Shown one piece after another: positions 7,236-12,110 of a stretch of DNA of 13,245 bases. Within the stretch, counting starts at the first letter, position 1. Every line of letters starts with the position of its first letter. A program made the position numbers and the translations under genes. The stretch is taken from the NCBI GenBank assembly GCA_026418875.1, contig JAOAAM010000561.1, positions 1-13,245 on the forward strand, given 5' to 3'. This DNA comes from Gemmataceae bacterium (lineage in GTDB: Bacteria; Planctomycetota; Planctomycetia; Gemmatales; Gemmataceae). The notes beneath the pieces are model-generated. The model did no database searches and was not told where the DNA came from. It was given only the letters and a program-made list of their open reading frames with translations.

Positions 7236-7655
7236 TCAAACGTTGGGCCGTCGCGTCACGAACCGGCATTTGAACGGCATTTTGTAAGCAACACGGGCAA
7301 GGCATTCACGAGCGGCGGACTCGGGGATACCGGCCACTTCGTAAAGGATCGTGCCGGGCTTGACAACAGCCGCCCAGTATTCCGGCTCGCCTTTCCCCTT
7401 CCCCATCCGGGTTTCGAGGGGGATCGCGGTCACGGACTTGTGTGGGAAGACGCGGATGTACAATCGACCCTCGCCTCGAATGAAGTTCGAGGCGGTGATG
7501 CGACCCGCTTCGATCGCCTCGGCACTCAGCCAGCCGCCCTCGAGGGCTTGCAGGCCGAATTCGCCCATGGCGACGGCGTTGCCCCGCTGCGCGTTACCTC
7601 TTACCTTGCCGCGCTGGCTTTTTCGATACTTGACGCGCTTGGGCATCATGGCCAT
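7236..7655 (-). CDS. rplP: 50S ribosomal protein L16
   Basis: L16 (uL16) organises the A-site tRNA region next to the peptidyl transferase centre. The 139-residue product has PKRVKYRKSQRGK at the N-terminus, GEFGLQALEGGWLSAEAIEAGR, then RVFPHKSVTAIPLETRMGKGKG and PEYWAAVVKPGTILYEVAGIPE, all canonical. The arginine hydroxylated in E. coli L16 (in RMGKGKG) is present. Three in-frame ATGs (7655, 7649, 7646) cluster here. GGAGG lies 9 nt before the first and 15-18 nt before the others, so 7655 (MAMMPKRV) is chosen. The frame also stays open further upstream, but that part does not resemble L16. The first 62 nt overlap the 3' end of rpsC in another frame. Confidence 0.97.
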   Translation of the reverse strand: MAMMPKRVKYRKSQRGKVRGNAQRGNAVAMGEFGLQALEGGWLSAEAIEAGRITASNFIRGEGRLYIRVFPHKSVTAIPLETRMGKGKGEPEYWAAVVKPGTILYEVAGIPESAARECLARVAYKMPFKCRFVTRRPNV

Positions 7656-8295
7656 CGCTTGTTTCCTCCACCGCGAGATAATCGCCGTTGTTGATCCAAA
7701 CTTTGATTCCGATATGCCCCTGCGCTGTCTTCGCCTCGTGGAACCCGTACTCGACTCGGGCACGCAGCGTCGACAACGGGATGCTTCCCTCCATCGCTTT
7801 TTCGCACCGGGCCATTTCCGCTCCACCCAGCCGGCCCGACAATTGCAGCCGAATGCCCTTGGCTCCGTTCTCCATCGCTTTTTGCATCGCGTTCTTCATG
7901 GTCCGACGGAAGCTGACCCGCTTCTCGATCTGCTCCGCGATGTCTTGTGCGACCAATTGGGCATCCACTTCCGGCTTGGGCACTTCGATGGTCTTCACCT
8001 CGACATGGCGATGGATCAACTGCTCAAGCTGCTTCGTTAGTTTCTCGATCTTCTCGCCTTTCTTGCCGATGATTTGCCCGACCCGCCCCGAGTGGATGTA
8101 AACGACGACTTTCTCCCGGGTGCGTTCGATCACAATCTTCGAAATACCCGTCGGGTGTTTCTTTTTGATGAATTGGCGGATGCGCGCATCTTCGACGAGC
8201 AACTCGCCGTACTCTTTCTTGCCGGCATACCACTGGCTCTGCCAGTCGATCATGATGCCGGTGCGGAAGCCAGTCGGCCGGACTTTCTGACCCAT
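7594..8295 (-). CDS. rpsC: 30S ribosomal protein S3
   Basis: S3 (uS3) lines the mRNA entry tunnel and has helicase-related roles. From ATG 8295 the product has 233 residues. It opens MGQKVRPTGFRTGI. The KH domain has HSGRVGQIIGKKGEKIEKL, with its GKKG loop near 77-80. The C-terminal domain has RRTMKNAMQKAMENGAKGIRLQLSGRLGGAEMAR, and later GHIGIKVWINNGDYL. A GTG at 8298 is also in frame, but GGGAG stands 7 nt before the ATG and the family begins MGQK. After the usual core the protein continues with about 26 hydrophilic residues ending SKKPARQGKR. That tail is read from DNA that also encodes the start of rplP, a 62-nt overlap confirmed codon by codon. Confidence 0.98.
   Translation of the reverse strand: MGQKVRPTGFRTGIMIDWQSQWYAGKKEYGELLVEDARIRQFIKKKHPTGISKIVIERTREKVVVYIHSGRVGQIIGKKGEKIEKLTKQLEQLIHRHVEVKTIEVPKPEVDAQLVAQDIAEQIEKRVSFRRTMKNAMQKAMENGAKGIRLQLSGRLGGAEMARCEKAMEGSIPLSTLRARVEYGFHEAKTAQGHIGIKVWINNGDYLAVEETSDGHDAQARQVSKKPARQGKR
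7665..7669 (-). promoter_or_regulatory. Ribosome binding site deciding the rplP start
   Basis: GGAGG on the minus strand, 9 nt before ATG 7655. It lies within rpsC coding sequence (the GTG GAG GAA codons of S3), so translation of rpsC passes through it. This is consistent with coupling by terminating or re-initiating ribosomes. Confidence 0.8.
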
Positions 8296-8302
8296 CACTC
8301 AT

Positions 8303-8307
8303 CTCCC
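8303..8307 (-). promoter_or_regulatory. Ribosome binding site deciding the rpsC start
   Basis: GGGAG on the minus strand lies 7 nt before ATG 8295 and only 4 nt before the in-frame GTG at 8298. Spacing and the conserved MGQK start favour the ATG. Confidence 0.7.
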
Positions 8308-8407
8308 GGCGAGTCGCGGTTCGATTCGGGGTCGTTGGCCAACCAACCTCGCGTCCCGAATCAATTTCCATCGACCCCCTTCACCATAGCTCTGCACGAC
8401 CCCTCGA

Positions 8408-8493
8408 CCACCGACGGCCCAACGAGCGCCGAAGTCACAAGCGCCGGCGGGAGGGGTTGGCTCGCCGCCGGCGCTGCTCGGTCGTCTCGGTGG
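8408..8493 (-). other. Large GC-rich stem-loop in the rplV-rpsC gap
   Basis: GCGCCGGCGG (8441-8450) is perfectly complementary to CCGCCGGCGC (8465-8474); with A8440-T8475 this makes an 11-bp stem and a 14-nt loop. CCACCGA (8408-8414) can pair with TCGGTGG (8487-8493), just outside the rplV stop at 8497, giving a possible longer structure. No T-run follows on the minus strand. The gap to the rpsC start is about 200 nt, unusually wide for genes normally almost adjacent. Candidate roles are a partial attenuator, a 3'-end stabiliser after mRNA processing, or a protein-binding site. Confidence 0.6.
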
Positions 8494-8496
8494 TGG

Positions 8497-8853
8497 TTAT
8501 TCTTGCTCCTCGCTGTTCTGTTCCTCAGCGACGCTGACGATGATGTGCGAAAGTCGTCGTTTGATCGGGTAGGCGGTGCCGCGTGCGCGGGGCATGATCC
8601 GCTTATACATCGGGGCACCGTCCACCCGAGCTTCGGTGACGATCAACTCTTCGACGTTCCGCACACCGCGGTCCTCAGCGTTGCCGACCGCACTCTTCAA
8701 CACGGCTTCGAGGAGTTTGGCGCCACGATTCGGGACGAATCGCAACAACTCCAGAGCCTCTTCCGCATAACGTCCGCGAATCATGTCCGCGAAGGGGCGG
8801 ATCTTTCGCGCCGAGACGTCCGCAAAACGATGCTTGGCCGTGTACTGTTCCAT
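8497..8853 (-). CDS. rplV: 50S ribosomal protein L22
   Basis: L22 (uL22) has a long beta-hairpin lining the nascent-peptide tunnel, the site of macrolide-resistance mutations. The 118-residue product starts MEQYTAKHRFADVSARKIRPFADMIRG. It continues with EALELLRFVPNRGAKLLEAVLKSAVGNAED, and the hairpin segment is DGAPMYKRIMPRARGTAYPIKRRLSHIIVSV. Sequence and length are typical, with an acidic C-terminal end. ATG 8853 is preceded by AAGGT at 7 nt. Upstream, 42 nt separate it from the initiator tRNA; downstream a strong hairpin occupies the gap before rpsC. Confidence 0.98.
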   Translation of the reverse strand: MEQYTAKHRFADVSARKIRPFADMIRGRYAEEALELLRFVPNRGAKLLEAVLKSAVGNAEDRGVRNVEELIVTEARVDGAPMYKRIMPRARGTAYPIKRRLSHIIVSVAEEQNSEEQE

Positions 8854-8895
8854 CGCTCTACCTTGCCCTGTCGGGTCAAGACCGTCGTCAGGAAG

Positions 8896-8967
8896 TTCCG
8901 GGGGCAGGATTTGAACCTGCGACCTCCAGGTTATGAGCCTGGCGAGCTACCCCTGCTCCACCCCGGG
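8896..8967 (-). tRNA. Initiator tRNA-fMet (anticodon CAU)
   Basis: A complete cloverleaf of 72 nt reads on the minus strand. The acceptor CCCGGGG pairs with CCCCGGA, leaving the C1-A72 mismatch diagnostic of bacterial initiators (formylation signal). The D stem GAGC/GCTC has the A11-U24 pair of initiators, with a short 7-nt D loop. The anticodon stem is CCAGG/CCTGG around CTCATAA, with anticodon CAU at 8935-8933. The variable loop is AGGTC, the T arm is GCAGG-TTCAAAT-CCTGC, and discriminator A73 is followed by CTT, so CCA is not encoded. The three G-C pairs next to the loop in most initiators are here A29-U41, G30-C40 and G31-C39. It lies 11 nt after the rpsS stop and 42 nt before rplV, on the operon strand, so it is probably excised from the polycistronic RNA. 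Confidence 0.98.
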
Positions 8968-8978
8968 ATCGTGTCGCG

Positions 8979-9257
8979 TCACTTGCCACCCGCAGCCTTC
9001 TTGCCACCCGAGTGGCCCTTGAACGTTCGTGTCGGGGCGAATTCGCCGAGCTTGTGGCCCACCATGTCCTCAGTCACGAACAGCTTGATGAAATGCCGAC
9101 CGTTATGGATTTCGAAGGTGTGGCCGACGAATTCCGGAACGATCGTGCAATCACGCGACCAAGTCCGCAGCGGCCGGCCGCCGCTGGCAGGTTGCTTTTC
9201 GACTTTGGCCAGCAACCGCAGATCGACGTAAGGCCCTTTTTTCAGCGATCGACCCAT
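8979..9257 (-). CDS. rpsS: 30S ribosomal protein S19
   Basis: S19 (uS19) forms a complex with S13 in the 30S head and contacts A- and P-site tRNA. The 92-residue product begins [12 protein letters not shown]. It carries KTWSR-like sequence ([25 protein letters not shown]), then [33 protein letters not shown], the standard family signature. Length is normal. The ATG at 9257 has only a weak upstream purine tract. It follows rplB by 128 nt, and the initiator tRNA begins 11 nt after its stop. Confidence 0.98.
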   Translation of the reverse strand: MGRSLKKGPYVDLRLLAKVEKQPASGGRPLRTWSRDCTIVPEFVGHTFEIHNGRHFIKLFVTEDMVGHKLGEFAPTRTFKGHSGGKKAAGGK

Positions 9258-9285
9258 GTTGGCTCGTCCATTCGCTCTTGCGTCG

Positions 9286-9308
9286 CCGCCGTCGAAATTT
9301 CGCGGCGG
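9286..9308 (-). other. Hairpin in the rplB-rpsS gap
   Basis: CCGCCG (9286-9291) pairs with CGGCGG (9303-9308) around an 11-nt loop. The loop contains the palindrome CGAAATTTCG, so the helix can extend inward. It lies 28 nt upstream of the rpsS start within a 128-nt gap. No T-run follows on the minus strand, so it is not a typical terminator; it may influence rpsS translation or mRNA processing. Confidence 0.4.
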
Positions 9309-9385
9309 TAACCAATACTTTTATGACCGAATCCAATCAACGGCTACAGTCATTATGCCCATGAAACCAAACCACGTTCCGCCGA

Positions 9386-10249
9386 TCACCAGCCGCCCTT
9401 GGCGTAATGCGGGCCTGGATGACGACGGCGGATGATCGCGGAGTTCGAAGGCTTCCGTTTCTTGCGAGTCTTCCCGCCTTTCGACAGCACACCCGTCGGA
9501 CTGCAAGGGTGCCGACCGCCTGAGGTCCGCCCCTCGCCACCGCCCATCGGATGGTTGACAGGGTTCTGGCTCGTGCCCCGGTTGTGCGGCTTGCGACCTT
9601 TCCAGCGCTTCCGACCTGCCTTGCCCAAGCTGATGTTCATGTGGTCGGCATTGCCGATAGTGCCGATGGTCGCCCGGCAATTGACATGGACTCGCCGAAC
9701 CTCGCCCGACGGCAAGGTGATTTGCGCCCAATCTGATTCCCGGGCTGTCAGCACGGCACTCATGCCGGCAGCTCGACACAACTGACCGCCACGGCCTGGG
9801 TGCAACTCCACGTTGTGGATCGTCATGCCCAACGGGACTTTTCGCAGCGGCAGGCAGTTACCCACCCTCGGTTCCGCGGTCTCCCCGCTGTAGACTAAGT
9901 CGCCCTTTTTCAGACCTTCCGGGGCAAGGATGTACGCCTTTTCGCCATCCTCGTATTGGATCAAGGCGATTCGTGCCGAACGGCAGGGGTCGTACTCGAT
10001 CGATTGAACCGTGGCGGCAATGCCGTCTTTCTTGCGCTTGAAGTCGATCAAGCGGTACATTTGCTTATGGCCGCCGCCCCGGAATCGCGCGGTCACGATC
10101 CCTTGGTTGTTACGGCCGCCTTTTTTCTTCCGCGGGACCAATAGTGATTTCTCCGGTCGGTTCACCTTCGGATAGGTGCACTCCGAGAAATCACTGACGG
10201 AACCACCACGGCGGCCCGGACTGGTCGGCTTGTATTGACGAATCCCCAT
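9386..10249 (-). CDS. rplB: 50S ribosomal protein L2
   Basis: L2 (uL2) is a primary 23S rRNA binder needed for subunit joining and peptidyl transfer. The 287-residue product has [50 protein letters not shown], the OB/SH3 core, and [37 protein letters not shown]. His233 in VNHPMGG aligns with E. coli His229 near the peptidyl transferase centre. The neighbours read Asn232 and Met235, where most bacteria have Asp and His (VDHPHGG). The C-terminus has an extra GPHYAKGGW after RRR. ATG 10249 has TGAGG 5 nt upstream. It follows rplW by 60 nt. Confidence 0.98.
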   Translation of the reverse strand: MGIRQYKPTSPGRRGGSVSDFSECTYPKVNRPEKSLLVPRKKKGGRNNQGIVTARFRGGGHKQMYRLIDFKRKKDGIAATVQSIEYDPCRSARIALIQYEDGEKAYILAPEGLKKGDLVYSGETAEPRVGNCLPLRKVPLGMTIHNVELHPGRGGQLCRAAGMSAVLTARESDWAQITLPSGEVRRVHVNCRATIGTIGNADHMNISLGKAGRKRWKGRKPHNRGTSQNPVNHPMGGGEGRTSGGRHPCSPTGVLSKGGKTRKKRKPSNSAIIRRRHPGPHYAKGGW

Positions 10250-10309
10250 GGATGCCTCATCCCCTTGGCGTGTTGGCCGTCGCCTCGCGGCGATCGGTGG
10301 ACGCCTGGC

Positions 10310-10729
10310 TTAGAAGAATTCGATCTTGTCCTCCGGGTGCAACCGAACGATGGCCTTCTTCCAATGCGAGAGTCGGCCGATTCGGAAGCGGAACCGTCGA
10401 TGTTTGCCGTAGTAGTTCTGCGTGCAAACTTTCTCAACCCGCACGCCGAACAGCTCCTCGACGGCATTCTTGATGTCGTGCTTGCTGGCGTGGCGAGCGA
10501 CCTCGAAGGTGTAGCTGCTGCCGACGGGTTTCAGACCCTTCTCCGATCGCCGTGCCCCGAGCCGCTCTGACCGAGTGCTGTGGTGCGTGCTTTTCTCGGT
10601 GACGAGCGGCCGCAGGATCACCTGGTGCGGTCGGAGTTCCGGCCCGGCGGGTGTCAGCACCTCGGTGCGTTGACGTTCCCTGGCCGCGAGTTTTCGCAGG
10701 TATCGTTTGGGTCGAGGTCGAGCCTGCAT
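10310..10729 (-). CDS. rplW: 50S ribosomal protein L23 with N-terminal extension and insertion
   Basis: L23 (uL23) borders the tunnel exit and is the docking site of trigger factor and SRP. The conserved parts are ILRPLVTEKST at about 38-48, SSYTFEVARHASKHDIKNAVEELFGVRVEKV at 71-101, and YYGKHRRFRFRIGRLSHWKKAIVRL. Typical L23 has 95-100 residues; this has 139. The excess is a basic N-terminal extension of about 34 residues and a hydrophilic insertion of about 20 residues (roughly 49-70) in the first loop. ATG 10729 is supported by GGGAG 8 nt upstream, so the extension is probably translated. Neighbours are rplD (51 nt) and rplB (60 nt). Confidence 0.96.
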   Translation of the reverse strand: MQARPRPKRYLRKLAARERQRTEVLTPAGPELRPHQVILRPLVTEKSTHHSTRSERLGARRSEKGLKPVGSSYTFEVARHASKHDIKNAVEELFGVRVEKVCTQNYYGKHRRFRFRIGRLSHWKKAIVRLHPEDKIEFF

Positions 10730-10737
10730 AGTTCCGT

Positions 10738-10742
10738 CTCCC
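10738..10742 (-). promoter_or_regulatory. Ribosome binding site supporting the extended rplW start
   Basis: GGGAG on the minus strand, 8 nt before ATG 10729. It supports translation of the unusual N-terminal extension of L23 rather than a start nearer the conserved core. Confidence 0.65.
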
Positions 10743-10780
10743 TTCGTCGCGCTATTCCACCATTTTCGGCGACGCGGATG

Positions 10781-11485
10781 TCAGCTCTTCGTGCGCAACT
10801 GCTCCAGAGCGGCTTTGGTCAAGATGAGTCGCTTCGGTCGCAGCACAACGTAAGCGTTGAATTCAGCGGCGGGCATCAACTCCAGGCCCGGGATGTTCCT
10901 CGCCGACTTGTAAGCGATTTCTTGGGCTTTCGGGTCGAGTCCGGCTGTGCCGATCAGGCAGCTCTTTCCGGTCAGGTTCAAGGCTTTGAGAATACCGGCG
11001 ACTTGCTTGGTTTTCGGTTCGGTGAGGTTCAAATCTTCGAGGATCACCGTCTCGTTGTCGGCGAAGCGGCTGAGGAGTGCCATGCGAGTGGCGGCCCGGA
11101 GAGCTTTTCGCGGCAGATGGTACTCGTAATCGCGGGGTTTTGGGCCTTTCGCGGTGCCGCCGCCACGGCGTTTGTTCGTTCGACGATTGCCCACACGGGC
11201 GTTGCCGGTTCCTTTTTGCCGGAATAACTTCCGGGTGCTCCCAGCGACTTCGCCTCGGCGCAAGGTGGAGTGGGTGCCGGCCCGCTGGTTCGCCAAGTAC
11301 ATCAGCACCGCTTCGTGGAGAAGTTGCTTGCTGATTTTGCCGCCAAACTCGGCCGGGTCGATACTGACTTTGCCAGTAAGAACCCCGGCTGAATTGTAAA
11401 CGGGCAACTCGATCGGTCCCGCCACGTCGCCCTCGACGGGTGGCTTCGATTCGGCAGTGTTCGTTGATTCGGTGGCCGCTGTCAT
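10781..11485 (-). CDS. rplD: 50S ribosomal protein L4
   Basis: L4 (uL4) reaches the tunnel constriction through a long loop; in E. coli it also represses its own operon by attenuating transcription in the leader RNA. The 234-residue product has an acidic Thr/Ala/Glu N-terminal extension of about 25 residues, then ELPVYNSAGVLTGKVSID. The tunnel loop region is RRGEVAGSTRKLFRQKGTGNARVG. The C-terminal Rossmann-like part includes RKALRAATRMALLSRF, KTKQVAGILKAL and the RNIPGLELMPAAEFNAYVVL segment. It directly follows rpsJ, with no rplC between; the 112-nt gap holds a perfect 12-bp inverted repeat ending 25 nt before this start. The ribosome site is weak. Confidence 0.97.
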   Translation of the reverse strand: MTAATESTNTAESKPPVEGDVAGPIELPVYNSAGVLTGKVSIDPAEFGGKISKQLLHEAVLMYLANQRAGTHSTLRRGEVAGSTRKLFRQKGTGNARVGNRRTNKRRGGGTAKGPKPRDYEYHLPRKALRAATRMALLSRFADNETVILEDLNLTEPKTKQVAGILKALNLTGKSCLIGTAGLDPKAQEIAYKSARNIPGLELMPAAEFNAYVVLRPKRLILTKAALEQLRTKS

Positions 11486-11510
11486 GGTCGCATCTCGTCA
11501 CTTGACGCGG

Positions 11511-11572
11511 GCGAGCCGGGAACTCAAGCTGGCAGGAGTGACATCATCCAGCCGCTCGGATTCCCGGCTCGC
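11511..11572 (-). promoter_or_regulatory. Long inverted repeat upstream of rplD, in the usual place of rplC
   Basis: GCGAGCCGGGAA (11511-11522) is the exact reverse complement of TTCCCGGCTCGC (11561-11572). Inside the 38-nt spacer, GCTGG (11528-11532) pairs with CCAGC (11548-11552), so the RNA could form a long two-part stem-loop. It fills more than half of the 112-nt rpsJ-rplD gap and ends 25 nt before the rplD ATG. No T-run follows, so simple termination is unlikely. Autogenous control by L4, RNA processing, or a relic of rearrangement are possible roles; none is shown by the sequence. Confidence 0.6.
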
Positions 11573-11597
11573 GACGCACGCCTGGAGTGGTCCCCTT

Positions 11598-11933
11598 TCA
11601 GCCTCCCAAGCCCATCACACGGATCTTAATGTCCACACCGGGGGGGAGGGTCAAACCCTTGTTCAATGCTTCAATCGTTTTCGCCGTCGGTCGGAGAATG
11701 TCGATCAGACGCTTGTGAGTGCGAATCTCGAACTGCTCCCGCGACTTGCGATCAATGTGCGGGCTGCGCAAAACCGTGTAACGCTCGATCCGAGTGGGCA
11801 AGGGGATCGGACCATGCACTTCGGCCCCGGTCTGCTCGGCCGTGTTGATGATCTCCTTGGCCGTGCGCTCCAGGATCTCGTAATCGTACCCCTCCATGCG
11901 GATGCGAATCCGTTCGTTGCTCGGACCCGGCAC
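11598..11933 (-). CDS. rpsJ: 30S ribosomal protein S10
   Basis: S10 (uS10) is a 30S head protein and, as NusE, part of antitermination complexes. The core [42 protein letters not shown], then [29 protein letters not shown], is unmistakable. The frame is open up to a GTG at 12002, but the best start is GTG 11933, giving 111 residues beginning (M)[11 protein letters not shown]. It has GGGGAG 6 nt upstream and a length near the usual 103. The ATG in RIRMEGY would delete a conserved strand. It heads the ribosomal cluster after a 177-nt leader. The expected next gene, rplC, is missing; rplD follows after 112 nt. Confidence 0.97.
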   Translation of the reverse strand: MPGPSNERIRIRMEGYDYEILERTAKEIINTAEQTGAEVHGPIPLPTRIERYTVLRSPHIDRKSREQFEIRTHKRLIDILRPTAKTIEALNKGLTLPPGVDIKIRVMGLGG

Positions 11934-11939
11934 GTTTGG

Positions 11940-11945
11940 CTCCCC
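11940..11945 (-). promoter_or_regulatory. Ribosome binding site deciding the rpsJ start
   Basis: GGGGAG on the minus strand, 6 nt before the GTG at 11933. It selects this GTG over the upstream in-frame GTG codons (for example 12002), which would add an unconserved stretch. Confidence 0.75.
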
Positions 11946-11989
11946 GCATTCACTGCGTGACTGAGGACATTCTCTCACCAGGAACTGTA

Positions 11990-12018
11990 TTGGTACGACC
12001 ACGATCCCACGGAGTCAA
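11990..12018 (-). promoter_or_regulatory. Weak sigma70-like promoter candidate for the ribosomal cluster
   Basis: On the minus strand TTGACT (12018-12013) resembles a -35 box. After 17 nt, TACCAA (11995-11990) is a poor -10 match. Transcription would begin near 11983, leaving a leader of about 50 nt before the rpsJ GTG. The -35 is good and the -10 weak, so this is only a candidate. The position, between the end of the upstream gene and rpsJ, is where an operon promoter is expected. Confidence 0.3.
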
Positions 12019-12036
12019 GGTAGAGTGTCGATTCCG

Positions 12037-12099
12037 TGTCCGTAAAGTGAAAAAAAATCGGGAGAAATCGGGTTTCGCTCAGCTCGTTTTTGTCCGTAA
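12037..12099 (-). repeat. Short direct repeats in the region upstream of rpsJ
   Basis: TTACGGACA (minus strand) occurs twice, at 12037-12045 and 12091-12099, 54 bp apart. Between them AAATCGGG (plus strand) occurs at 12055-12062 and 12065-12072, a 10-bp period equal to about one helical turn, next to an eight-A run. The cluster lies just upstream of the promoter candidate and could bind a regulator. Repeats this short could also arise by chance. Confidence 0.35.
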
Positions 12100-12110
12100 G
12101 ATCAACCAGG

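Noticed and set aside
7656..7826. Longer L16 starting at 7826
   Set aside because: The added residues are an alternate-frame reading of the rpsC 3' region and do not match L16; GGAGG at 7665-7669 supports ATG 7655.
8361..8618. Minus-strand 85-codon frame in the rplV-rpsC gap
   Set aside because: Its first part is an alternate-frame reading of rplV and the rest has no ribosome site or recognisable motif; the hairpin explains the sequence better.
8896..8967. Elongator tRNA-Met or tRNA-Ile(CAU)
   Set aside because: The C1-A72 mismatch and A11-U24 pair are initiator features; elongator Met and Ile2 tRNAs have a paired 1-72.
8074..9231. Plus-strand frame encoding a GQDLNLRPPGYEPGELPLLH-like peptide
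   Set aside because: This peptide is the well-known artefact of translating the antisense strand of a tRNA. Here it comes from the initiator tRNA at 8896-8967.
11934..12002. Longer S10 starting at the GTG at 12002
   Set aside because: The extra 23 residues do not resemble S10, whereas GTG 11933 has GGGGAG at 6 nt and gives a normal length.
12050..12057. T8 run on the minus strand after the Csx3-like gene, as an intrinsic terminator
   Set aside because: No convincing GC stem immediately precedes the T-run, so it lacks the hairpin needed for an intrinsic terminator.
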